IMG/VR virus record: IMGVR_UViG_3300042894_002234
Location: 1-63,671 of that record
Length of the DNA: 63,671 nucleotides
Origin: a virus
Reading direction: 5' to 3' (one strand)
Below the pieces are notes generated by a model. It was given only the letters and a program-made list of their open reading frames with translations. It had not been told where the DNA came from and searched no databases. The first letter of the stretch is position 1, and each line of letters starts with the position of its first letter. A program made the position numbers and the translations under genes. This document shows positions 1 through 7,055 of this stretch, piece after piece.

Positions 1-210
1 GGTGATGCTTGTGTATCTTTAACAGCATCAATACCTAATGGTCAATTTACAGGCACAGGTGTATTAAACAATCAATTTTGTCCCAATATTTCTGGGAATG
101 GTACCTTTCCTATTAGCTATTCGGTTAATAGTGCAGGATGTACAGCAACTACTGTAATAAATGTTACAGTAAACGACTCTGTTAACTTAGGTTTAATAGA
201 ACACAACTAA
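1..210 (+). CDS. C-terminal fragment of Ig-like surface/adhesin protein (5' end outside window)
   Basis: The frame is open from the first base to a TAA at 208-210 and gives 69 residues; the start lies left of the window. The residues (G-Q-F-T-G-T-G-V, N-Q-F-C-P, then G-C-T-A-T-T-V-I-N-V-T-V) follow the pattern of Ig-like repeats of flavobacterial cell-surface adhesins: a GxFxGxGV turn followed by a Cys-containing final strand. The stop overlaps the next gene's start (TAATG), so the two are probably translationally coupled. No CHU_C sorting domain is present at this C-terminus. It could be a tail-fibre tip or an exported surface protein. The family link is by pattern only. Confidence 0.6.
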   Translation, partial: GDACVSLTASIPNGQFTGTGVLNNQFCPNISGNGTFPISYSVNSAGCTATTVINVTVNDSVNLGLIEHN

Positions 211-767
211 TGAAATTACTTCTTGCTTTACTATTTCTAGTAAATGTATCTTTTGGACAAAGTATCCAAGAAATATCTTTATGTGATTTTATAAAGAAAG
301 AATATACATATTTTATTTTTAACCAAGAAGCTGATTTAAAATGGGTTACGCCTTATGGTATTGCTTATGATAAATCAGTTACAGTTGAATGGAGTACTCC
401 TGGTACTTATACAATAACTGCTGAATATATTGATCAATACACTTGTAATTATCAAAAAAGATTCTTTGTAGTTAAGGTATCAGAATGTGATAAATCAACA
501 ATATTCTTTCCAAATAGCTTTACACCTAATGGAGATTATTTTAATGATGTTTTTGAGGTAAAAGGATATAACATAAAGAAATATCAATTGCTAATCTATA
601 ATAGATGGGGTGAACTTATCTATGAAAGTAATTCACTTGATGATATGTGGGATGGATACTATAAAAAATATATGGTACAAGAAGACGTATATGTTTACAA
701 GGCATTATGGCAAGACGTAAAATCAAAATGGGGTTTCAAAACTGGTACTGTTACTGTTTTATACTAG
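210..767 (+). CDS. Exported protein with CHU_C / type IX secretion C-terminal domain
   Basis: The 185-residue protein begins with a clear Sec signal peptide (MKLLLALLFLVNVSFG, predicted cut before Gln17). A small Ig/PKD-like beta domain follows (about 20-95, ending T-Y-T-I-T-A-E-Y). Residues 99-185 match the gliding-motility-associated C-terminal domain (CHU_C, TIGR04131/PF13585): F-x-P-N-S-F-T-P-N-G-D, then L-L-I-Y-N-R-W-G, W-D-G and a terminal G-T-V-T-V-L. In Bacteroidota that domain directs substrates through the type IX system to the cell surface. The start overlaps the preceding stop by one base. A virion protein would not need a signal peptide, so a surface role on the infected host is more likely (inference). 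It is remarkably small for a CHU_C protein. Confidence 0.85.
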   Translation: MKLLLALLFLVNVSFGQSIQEISLCDFIKKEYTYFIFNQEADLKWVTPYGIAYDKSVTVEWSTPGTYTITAEYIDQYTCNYQKRFFVVKVSECDKSTIFFPNSFTPNGDYFNDVFEVKGYNIKKYQLLIYNRWGELIYESNSLDDMWDGYYKKYMVQEDVYVYKALWQDVKSKWGFKTGTVTVLY

Positions 768-2101
768 TTTCATTTAGCTTATACTCCCAACCTGGAAAAA
801 ATTCTAATTGGTATTTTGGAACAAATGCAGGAGTAAGTTTTAATACAGGTGTTCCTGTTGCTCTAATAAATGGAGCTGTAGTAACTACTGAAGGTGTAGC
901 TACAATATCAGATAACTCTGGTAATCTCTTATTCTATACAGACGGTGTTACCGTTTATAATAGAAACCACTTAGTTATGACTAATGGTACTGGATTATTT
1001 GGTGATGCTAGTTCAACCCAATCTGCTGTTATTGTTGAAAAACCAGGTGCTGCAAACATATACTATATATTCACATCAGATAATGATGCTGGACCAAATG
1101 GTATTTGTTATTCAATAGTAGATATGACCTTAAGTTTAGGTTTAGGAGCAGTAACAAGTAAAAATATTTCTTTACATACACCTTCTTGTGAAAAGCTATG
1201 TGTTGTAAGACATTGTAATAATGTAGATTTTTGGGTTATATCTCATGATTGGAACAGTAATGTTTTTAGAACATGGTCTGTAACTAATTTAATGGTAGGT
1301 AATGTACAAGCTTGGTCAGCTACAGGTATTGTTCCATCTGGTATTACTCAAACATCATATGGACAATTAAAAGCAAGTTCTGATGGTAAAAAAATAGCTG
1401 CTTGTTATTATGGATTAACAGGATCAGGTGGAAATAAATTACAGTTATATGATTTTGACAATGCAACAGGTTGGTTGAGTAATGCTCAAACATTAGCATC
1501 AGATCAAGGTTTATATGGTTGTGAATTTTCACCTAATAACAAAGTATTGTATGCTAGTACAAATGGTGGAGCACTAATTCAGTTTGATTTATGTGCAAAT
1601 CCTATTTCTAGATATCTTGTATATAATACTGGTCCTTTTATGGGAGCATTACAAATAGCTCCTGATAGCAAGATCTATGTAACTAGAAATGCTACTAGTT
1701 TATCAGTTATAAACAATCCTAATATTGTAGGTATAGGTTGTAACTATACAAACTTAAATATCAGCTTATTAGGAAGAAGTAGTAGATTTAGTTTACCAAA
1801 TCATGCATCTTATTATAATTATCAACCGTTAATATTAAATCAACCTCAAACTTTAACCTGCACATCTTTTCAATTTACTGCGCCTATATTGCAACAAACT
1901 TGTAATACTGCAAATTATAATATTTTATGGAATTTTGGAGATGGTACAACGAGTACTGAAATAAATCCTATACATGATTATTTAATACCAGGAACTTATA
2001 CTGTAACTTTTAGCATAGGTACTGGTTGTGTAAATGATCAAGTAACGATAAATGTAACAACAATCAATTCAATTTTATTATCACAAATTAATCACAATTA
2101 A
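707..2101 (+). CDS. Exported beta-propeller-like protein with C-terminal PKD domain
   Basis: The protein has 464 residues. Its N-terminus is signal-peptide-like: basic MARRKIK, a hydrophobic segment, then L-Y-S-Q. A start at 728 is also possible, with an A-rich leader, but it would lose the basic n-region. The body has the flavobacterial secreted-protein pattern N-W-Y-F-G-x-x-A-G, T-E-G-V-A-T-I-S-D, N-L-L-F-Y-T-D-G, with repeated strand motifs suggesting a beta-propeller to about residue 370. A PKD domain follows (W-N-F-G-D-G-T-T-S-T, then P-G-T-Y-T-V-T-F). Its 5' end overlaps the CHU_C gene by 61 nt in another frame. It has no CHU_C domain itself. It looks acquired from a Flavobacteriia host; its role may be adhesion or surface modification. 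Confidence 0.75.
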   Translation: MARRKIKMGFQNWYCYCFILVSFSLYSQPGKNSNWYFGTNAGVSFNTGVPVALINGAVVTTEGVATISDNSGNLLFYTDGVTVYNRNHLVMTNGTGLFGDASSTQSAVIVEKPGAANIYYIFTSDNDAGPNGICYSIVDMTLSLGLGAVTSKNISLHTPSCEKLCVVRHCNNVDFWVISHDWNSNVFRTWSVTNLMVGNVQAWSATGIVPSGITQTSYGQLKASSDGKKIAACYYGLTGSGGNKLQLYDFDNATGWLSNAQTLASDQGLYGCEFSPNNKVLYASTNGGALIQFDLCANPISRYLVYNTGPFMGALQIAPDSKIYVTRNATSLSVINNPNIVGIGCNYTNLNISLLGRSSRFSLPNHASYYNYQPLILNQPQTLTCTSFQFTAPILQQTCNTANYNILWNFGDGTTSTEINPIHDYLIPGTYTVTFSIGTGCVNDQVTINVTTINSILLSQINHN

Positions 2102-2102
2102 A

Positions 2103-2426
2103 ATGGCAAACAAAAGAGCAAGCTATGTAACAACAAGAAACATTAACAAGGTACAATCGTTAATGAACATGGGAATGTCAACTACTCAAATATCTAATTT
2201 GATGAGTATTCCTTTTAATCATGCAACGTATTTACGTACTTTAGTTAATAACAAATCTAAATCATCTACATCAAAAGATGTAAATGTAAAACCAGTTGTT
2301 AATTATAACAAACCAATGGTAAATAAGAAACCTAGAGTTTCTAATGCTGTTGTATTAACAAAAGAAAATGTAAATGTTATTCGTACAGGTAATAATATTA
2401 CTGTTACTATTAACTTAGCGATTTAA
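2103..2426 (+). CDS. Small basic protein with putative helix-turn-helix
   Basis: 107 residues starting one base after the preceding stop. The N-terminal part (about 13-45; N-K-V-Q-S-L-M-N-M-G-M-S-T-T-Q-I-S-N-L-M) reads as a resolvase/transposase-type helix-turn-helix. A Lys/Asn/Val-rich linker follows, then a short beta-like tail (N-V-I-R-T-G-N-N-I-T-V-T-I). It may be a DNA-binding regulator of the phage. The HTH is a visual call and there is no recognised family. Confidence 0.6.
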   Translation: MANKRASYVTTRNINKVQSLMNMGMSTTQISNLMSIPFNHATYLRTLVNNKSKSSTSKDVNVKPVVNYNKPMVNKKPRVSNAVVLTKENVNVIRTGNNITVTINLAI

Positions 2427-2470
2427 TTAGACTATAATTAAAAAGCTTTAATATTACTAGATATTTCAAC

Positions 2471-2494
2471 TACTTTTACTATTATATAAAAGTA
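2471..2494 (+). promoter_or_regulatory. AT-rich hairpin just upstream of a start codon
   Basis: TACTTTTA (2471-2478) and TAAAAGTA (2487-2494) form an 8-bp perfect stem with an 8-nt loop that ends 3 nt before the ATG at 2498. If formed in the mRNA it would cover the ribosome-binding region. It could instead be a dyad operator. The 71-bp gap 2427-2497 is otherwise AT-rich, with a second imperfect dyad around AAGCTT. Confidence 0.35.
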
Positions 2495-2497
2495 AAG

Positions 2498-2755
2498 ATG
2501 TTATACCAACTTTCAAATGGTAAAGTAGTTGAGATATCTGTTGAAGACTATTTAAATATGTCTGATGCAGATTTTCAAAATTTAGTTGGTTATAATCAAG
2601 GAGAATTTACTAATAATCCTTGGTTACACTCTGCTCTAGGTGATGAGCAAATTATAGATGAAGATGAAGAAGAAGAAACATTAATCAAAGAATTAGATGA
2701 TGTTTCAGATCTAGAAAAACTACTAGATCAAGATTACACAGATGAGGAGGACTAG
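2498..2755 (+). CDS. Small acidic conserved phage protein, function unknown
   Basis: 85 residues with a strongly acidic tail (about 53-85, runs such as I-D-E-D-E-E-E-E-T and D-Y-T-D-E-E-D). The N-terminal half (I-S-V-E-D-Y-L-N-M-S-D-A-D-F-Q-N-L) is compact and helical. It resembles small acidic proteins seen in crAss-like phages, but no function is known to me. Its TAG stop lies inside the stem of a strong terminator, so it probably ends a transcription unit. DNA mimicry or partner binding by the acidic tail is possible but speculative. Confidence 0.7.
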   Translation: MLYQLSNGKVVEISVEDYLNMSDADFQNLVGYNQGEFTNNPWLHSALGDEQIIDEDEEEETLIKELDDVSDLEKLLDQDYTDEED

Positions 2756-2770
2756 TTCCTCTTTTTTTTT
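2747..2770 (+). terminator. Intrinsic terminator overlapping the stop codon
   Basis: The stem GAGGA (2747-2751) / TCCTC (2757-2761) with a 5-nt loop is followed by nine Ts (2762-2770). The TAG stop of the acidic-protein gene is in the loop. This separates the left-end genes from the gene at 2790. Confidence 0.8.
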
Positions 2771-2789
2771 AAATTAAATTTTATTTATT

Positions 2790-3245
2790 ATGTCAAAAGT
2801 AACAGTTGTAGCAAACGAAGATGGAAATGTTGTGCACCAATCTGAATCAAATTCAGGATTTGGTCACATTAGAGTTGAACAAACAAGATCAATTATTGAT
2901 GAAAAAGGTTGGTTAACTCGTAAAAAGTTAATTGCTTTTATTCCTGGTAAAGTAGAAGATTTAGAAGATGCAGGTTATGTATCTGGTCAAGTCTTAAACG
3001 GTAAAATTATTATTAAAGAATCAGTAAAACCATTCAATGTTAAAAATCCTGAGAAGGATATCAAACTTGCAGGTATTACTGGTATTCAATGTAAAGTTGG
3101 TGATGAACCAATTTACAGAAAATGCATGTATACAGAAGATTTGACACAGTCTGATGAGTTTGTTCAACATACTAACTCAGATGAAATTAAATCACAGTAC
3201 AAAAGAACAATCACTTTAAAACCAACAGAAGATTTCTCACTTTAA
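2790..3245 (+). CDS. Conserved hypothetical phage protein (151 aa)
   Basis: A first gene after a terminator, so it should have its own promoter in the short A/T-rich leader 2771-2789. The protein is mixed alpha/beta, with many short strands (V-T-V-V-A-N-E-D-G, K-L-I-A-F-I-P-G-K, G-K-I-I-I-K-E-S-V) that suggest a small beta-rich fold. It is followed after 11 nt by another unknown gene. I do not recognise a family. An OB-like nucleic-acid-binding fold is possible, but no diagnostic motif is seen. Confidence 0.65.
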   Translation: MSKVTVVANEDGNVVHQSESNSGFGHIRVEQTRSIIDEKGWLTRKKLIAFIPGKVEDLEDAGYVSGQVLNGKIIIKESVKPFNVKNPEKDIKLAGITGIQCKVGDEPIYRKCMYTEDLTQSDEFVQHTNSDEIKSQYKRTITLKPTEDFSL

Positions 3246-3256
3246 AACTAAATCAA

Positions 3257-3715
3257 ATGAACAAAATCAAAGTTACCCAAGCAAAGGTTGAAAAACAAAT
3301 TACAAACTCTAATTTCAGAATGAAGTATGAAAGAGATGAGTTTAACAGTGTACAGAATAAACTGTATAAAGAGGTTTTATTTGGATTATCAAATTTCTCA
3401 GAGAGTGAGATTAAAGCTATTCCTTACAAGGAACAAAATAGAATTAATAAAACTCATAGACATGCTCAAAGCATATTGAACATTTGGAAACAAGAACTGT
3501 GTAACAACATAGTTAATGACTTATTTAAGGCATTGTTCCCAAAATCGTCAATAACCAAAGAGTTGAATGAAGAATATGGTAATCTAATTGATCCAACTTT
3601 CAAAAATTTTGTTAACTTTAAAGATCTTGGAATATCTAAGAAACAAATAGTTAATAAATTAATTACTCATAATGTTTTACCTAAAAATTTCTTTGAATTA
3701 AATGAATCTAAATGA
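3257..3715 (+). CDS. Hypothetical protein (152 aa)
   Basis: A Lys/Asn-rich, mostly helical 152-residue protein, with no signal peptide and no recognisable motif. It overlaps the next gene by 14 nt, as is common in this tightly packed early operon. Its position between a probable early leader gene and nuclease/helicase genes suggests an early role. No function can be assigned. Confidence 0.6.
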   Translation: MNKIKVTQAKVEKQITNSNFRMKYERDEFNSVQNKLYKEVLFGLSNFSESEIKAIPYKEQNRINKTHRHAQSILNIWKQELCNNIVNDLFKALFPKSSITKELNEEYGNLIDPTFKNFVNFKDLGISKKQIVNKLITHNVLPKNFFELNESK

Positions 3716-4046
3716 ATTATCAGCCGAGCAAATTGTGTTCTTAAGCACAATCAATGATACACTAGTAGAAACTTATGAGCGAGTTATTCGTGATAAAGGT
3801 ATTACTAGAAGTATTGAAATACCAATGATTGGTAGTGTTAAGAGTTTTCATTCTGTATCAGAAGAGGAAATTGCAGAAATTACAGTTAACAAACGGTATA
3901 TTTGTGCAAAATCAGTTCAAGATAAATTAAAACCTATTGCAGATTTTATCAAGGATGCAACTCCTGATATTTATGAAAAAGCTTACTCATTAGCAGGGAT
4001 GCATGATGATGAAGAAGAATCAAAGGATTCAGATGATAACTCCTAA
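3702..4046 (+). CDS. Hypothetical protein with acidic C-terminus (114 aa)
   Basis: The N-terminal helices (M-N-L-N-E-L-S-A-E-Q-I-V-F-L-S-T-I) are followed by a short conserved-looking core (I-E-I-P-M-I-G-S-V) and an acidic Ser/Asp/Glu tail. No known family is recognised. The start lies inside the upstream gene and the end overlaps the downstream HNH gene, which supports translational coupling within one operon. Confidence 0.6.
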   Translation: MNLNELSAEQIVFLSTINDTLVETYERVIRDKGITRSIEIPMIGSVKSFHSVSEEEIAEITVNKRYICAKSVQDKLKPIADFIKDATPDIYEKAYSLAGMHDDEEESKDSDDNS

Positions 4047-4440
4047 AAAGAAGCACTGTGATGGTTGCGAGCAAGAGAAGCTAATTTGGAAGAATTTTGA
4101 TGGAAAGAAATACTGTAAGAAATGCTGGTCTAAAGAAAATAAACCAATTTTAGCACCAGCAAAAAAACCAGTAAAACTTAAGTCAAAATCTACTAAATTA
4201 GCAGCTCTTGAATCCTTGTATTCAAAGTTAAGAATTGATTATCTAACTAAACATTCTACTTGTGAGGCTAAACTACCAATCTGTACTTTTCAAGCAACTG
4301 ATATTCATCATAAGAAAGGGCGTGGTCCCTTTCTACTTGATGTACCAAGTTGGATTGCTGTTTGTAGAGTTTGTCACACATGGATTGAATTGCATCCATT
4401 AGAAGCTAAGGAATTAGGATTATCAGAGAATAGGTTATGA
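4033..4440 (+). CDS. HNH endonuclease-like protein with N-terminal zinc ribbon
   Basis: From ATG 4033 this gives 135 residues. An upstream in-frame start at 4003 would lengthen the overlap with the previous gene, so 4033 is preferred. An N-terminal C-x-x-C (C-D-G-C) and C-K-K-C pair form a zinc ribbon. The C-terminal half is an HNH-like fold: C-x-x-x-x-P-x-C, then D-I-H-H-K-K-G-R (catalytic His pair), then C-R-V-C-H-T-W-I-E-x-H-P. It recalls phage NinG/HNH proteins. The stop overlaps the helicase start (ATGA). A structure-selective or genome-processing nuclease is likely. It is embedded in an operon, which argues against a free-standing homing nuclease. Confidence 0.75.
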   Translation: MITPKKKHCDGCEQEKLIWKNFDGKKYCKKCWSKENKPILAPAKKPVKLKSKSTKLAALESLYSKLRIDYLTKHSTCEAKLPICTFQATDIHHKKGRGPFLLDVPSWIAVCRVCHTWIELHPLEAKELGLSENRL

Positions 4441-5522
4441 ATCAAAAAGATGAAATTCAGAAAGAGGCTTTAGCAGTAATAAAGAAACATAATAGAGGAA
4501 CTATAGTTATGTCAATGGGTCTGGGTAAAACATTACTCGGACTCCTTGATATGGCTCAAAACTTTACTGAATATAGCTCATTCTTAGTTGTTGCACCTAA
4601 AGTCTCTATTTATAAATCTTGGATTGATGATGCACATAGTTTTAATTTAGGGTATCTACTTGATCATATTACATTTACTACTTATAGATCTCTATCTAAG
4701 AAATCTTTAGGTTATCAGAAAATATATCTTGATGAGTGTCATAACTTACTACCTACACATAAAGCATGGTTAAATAGTTATTCAGGTTCTATACTTGGAT
4801 TAACAGGTACACCACCAACAAGTAGAGATAAAGTTAAACATGATTTACTATCTAGTTTCTGTCCTGTAGTATATACTAAGAGTGTATCTTTTGCTGTAGA
4901 TAATAAGATTCTAAATGATTATAAAATTTATATACATCATCTAGACTTAGACAAGACAAAGAATACTAAGTTTGGTAAAGGCTTTGCATCAGAAGAAATC
5001 ATTTATAAGTTTTGGTCTAATAAGTTAGCAGAAGCAATCAATAATCCAAGACCAAATAAACTTATGATACAGAATCTTAGTATCATGAGAATGAGGGCTT
5101 TACAATCATTTGCATCTAAAACTAATTATGCTAAAAAATTTCTTAATAAGAGTTCTGATAAAACTATTGTATTCGCTAATACCAAAAAACAAGCTGATGC
5201 AATCTGCAAAACTAGCTATTACTCTGGAAAAACAACTGCAGAAAAAAACCTAGATGATTTTAAACTAGGTAAAATAATGCAACTGTCTTGTGTACTACAA
5301 TTGAGTGAAGGTATTACTATACCTAATCTTAAACGTGGTATTATCTTACATGCATATGGTAACAACAGAAAATCTTCTCAAAGAATTGGTAGATTATTAA
5401 GATTAAATCCAAATGAAACATCAGAAATCCATATACTATGTTATAGGGGTACAGTTGATGAAAAATGGACTAATGATGCCTTATCAGATTTTGATCAAAC
5501 TAAAATTCAAATATTATGTTAA
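4437..5522 (+). CDS. SF2 / SNF2-like DEAD-box helicase
   Basis: The 361-residue protein carries the core SF2 motifs in order: motif I M-G-L-G-K-T (27-32), motif II D-E-C-H (about 99-102), motif III-type G-L-T-G-T-P-P (about 120), and motif VI Q-R-I-G-R-L-L-R-L (about 315). This is a compact SNF2-like translocase of the kind found in crAss-like phages, without extra DNA-binding domains. It overlaps the HNH gene by 4 nt and the next ORF by 7 nt. It probably acts in phage DNA replication, recombination or transcription remodelling. Confidence 0.88.
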   Translation: MNQKDEIQKEALAVIKKHNRGTIVMSMGLGKTLLGLLDMAQNFTEYSSFLVVAPKVSIYKSWIDDAHSFNLGYLLDHITFTTYRSLSKKSLGYQKIYLDECHNLLPTHKAWLNSYSGSILGLTGTPPTSRDKVKHDLLSSFCPVVYTKSVSFAVDNKILNDYKIYIHHLDLDKTKNTKFGKGFASEEIIYKFWSNKLAEAINNPRPNKLMIQNLSIMRMRALQSFASKTNYAKKFLNKSSDKTIVFANTKKQADAICKTSYYSGKTTAEKNLDDFKLGKIMQLSCVLQLSEGITIPNLKRGIILHAYGNNRKSSQRIGRLLRLNPNETSEIHILCYRGTVDEKWTNDALSDFDQTKIQILC

Positions 5523-5722
5523 AAGTTGTAACAATTATTTATTCAATATTAATGTTTGAGGGTAGATGTGAAGAACGTTACTATAGTATTGAAAGAGATG
5601 AGTATGTAAATATTATTACAGAAATATCAGAAAAGAAAGCTATTGAGTATATGAATGAAGGAGCTGTTGTAGACACTCAAAGAGTATATTCAAAAACTGT
5701 ATTTAAAAAATGGTTGAATTAA
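5516..5722 (+). CDS. Hypothetical small protein (68 aa)
   Basis: A small ORF overlapping the helicase stop by 7 nt and the next ORF by 13 nt. Strand-rich start (L-K-V-V-T-I-I-Y-S-I-L) and a central helix with E-K-K-A-I-E-Y-M-N-E. It has no known motif. Its tight overlaps support it being a real gene of the operon. Confidence 0.5.
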   Translation: MLKVVTIIYSILMFEGRCEERYYSIERDEYVNIITEISEKKAIEYMNEGAVVDTQRVYSKTVFKKWLN

Positions 5723-5913
5723 GCACATACGAAAAGTATTTATTAATGGCTTCTCAAGGGAATCCTATTAAACTTGCAATACTACTTAATCAAGATCTAC
5801 ACAAACAAAATCCTCAAGCGTTCACATTAATCCAAAAAAATGGACATGAGGACATTAATGTAGATATTATATTAAGTGTTGCAGAGAATATTGTAAACAC
5901 AAAGACTGTATAA
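5710..5913 (+). CDS. Hypothetical small protein (67 aa)
   Basis: A helical 67-residue protein with no recognised motif, and the last gene before a 68-bp gap. A perfect 14-bp dyad (AATAAAATTTTATT, 5913-5926) overlaps its stop and could be an operator or a weak processing signal. Confidence 0.5.
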   Translation: MVELSTYEKYLLMASQGNPIKLAILLNQDLHKQNPQAFTLIQKNGHEDINVDIILSVAENIVNTKTV

Positions 5914-5963
5914 ATAAAATTTTATTGGAATGACTTGTATATCTCAAAGTAATTTAATTCTTA

Positions 5964-5976
5964 AACTTAAAAAACA
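5964..5976 (+). promoter_or_regulatory. A-rich translation leader shared with gene at 15400
   Basis: AACTTAAAAAACA lies exactly 5 nt before the ATG at 5982. The identical 13-mer lies at 15382-15394, again 5 nt before an ATG. Bacteroidota initiation regions are typically A-rich and lack a Shine-Dalgarno sequence, so this may be a translation enhancer. The rest of the gap 5914-5981 shows only the 14-bp dyad. Confidence 0.4.
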
Positions 5977-5981
5977 AAATA

Positions 5982-7055
5982 ATGGCAACATTAACAGCAA
6001 CACCAGAAATTGTAGAAAACAAAGTTGAATCTCAAAGCACTGAACTACATGTAAATAATGCAACATCAGGATTTGTATATATGGATAATGTTGGGAAGGT
6101 TCTAAACATTGCATTGAATACTGATGAGAATGTAATACTCTATGGTAAGGGTGGATATGGTAAATCAGAATTTACTATTGAATACCTACGTGAAATGGGT
6201 ATTGATCCATATGTAATTACTATGGGTACAGGTATGACCACAGATAGATTATTTGGTGGTCTGGATTTACCTAAGTTTAACCAGTCTGGTAAGATAGAAT
6301 ACCTTGTAGATAATAGCTTCATGAATCACGAGTATGTGATCTTTGAGGAATTGTTTGATGCTCCTGATTTTATTCTTGAGCAATTGAAAGATATCTTATC
6401 ATCTGGTACATTCCGTAATGGAACACAGATAGTTGATATTAAAACTAAAGTAATTGTTTGTTGTACTAACAAGACTCGTGAAGAGTTTGCTAAGAATAAC
6501 TCATTGAAAGCTTTGATGGAACGTTTTCCATTAGAACTAGAAGTAAAGTGGGATAATCATAACCGTATTACTTATGAGAATTTGTTGCAAACTAAACTAG
6601 GTTTTGCAGATCCTTTGCTTACGTATATTCTAGAGCAATATGCTGTTGCCAACAGTGTGATCTCTCCAAGAATTGCAATTAAAGCAGCAAAGATTATTGC
6701 ACAATGTGGTCCTGATTCATTGAATTTTGTTGCAGATTTTTCTGGTAAACCAGATATTCTTAAGACATCAATTGCTAAGTTTAAGAGTATTTTTGAGATT
6801 AATGAGCTTATTACAAAGCTTACAGATATCAAGAATAACTTTGATACTGCAGAATTAACAACTCTTCAAGATGTTAAGACTGCAATGGCAATTAATAAAT
6901 CAATGCATTCTGCTATCACTAAGCTTAAAGCAATTAAAGCTGATGATACTTTGGTACAAACAACAAGTGAAGCTGTTAAAGCATTCACAACTGTATATGA
7001 AACAAACAAGAAGAAGCTTGATTTATTAATTTCAATAGACGAACTCAATGGGTAA
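5982..7055 (+). CDS. MoxR-family AAA+ ATPase (pair 1)
   Basis: 357 residues. Walker A G-K-G-G-Y-G-K-S (55-62), a Walker B-type Y-V-I-F-E-E-L (118-124), a sensor-1-like V-C-C-T-N-K, and an arginine-rich helix before the C-terminal lid domain. These define a MoxR-type AAA+ ATPase. The family works with von Willebrand A (VWA) partners to remodel or activate proteins (RavA-ViaA, NorQ-NorD). The stop overlaps the VWA gene by 8 nt, as expected for a co-translated pair. A second pair lies at 20681-23015. The substrate is unknown. Confidence 0.87.
   Translation: MATLTATPEIVENKVESQSTELHVNNATSGFVYMDNVGKVLNIALNTDENVILYGKGGYGKSEFTIEYLREMGIDPYVITMGTGMTTDRLFGGLDLPKFNQSGKIEYLVDNSFMNHEYVIFEELFDAPDFILEQLKDILSSGTFRNGTQIVDIKTKVIVCCTNKTREEFAKNNSLKALMERFPLELEVKWDNHNRITYENLLQTKLGFADPLLTYILEQYAVANSVISPRIAIKAAKIIAQCGPDSLNFVADFSGKPDILKTSIAKFKSIFEINELITKLTDIKNNFDTAELTTLQDVKTAMAINKSMHSAITKLKAIKADDTLVQTTSEAVKAFTTVYETNKKKLDLLISIDELNG

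Noticed and set aside
210-2101. The CHU_C gene and the propeller gene as one frameshifted protein
   Set aside because: The CHU_C domain is normally C-terminal and is complete, and the second protein starts with its own signal peptide, so they are two genes with a 61-nt overlap.
4313-4334. 8-bp hairpin (AGAAAGGG/CCCTTTCT) in the HNH gene
   Set aside because: It lies in the middle of the conserved H-H-K-K-G-R-G-P-F region, far from any stop codon, and is more simply explained by the coding sequence.
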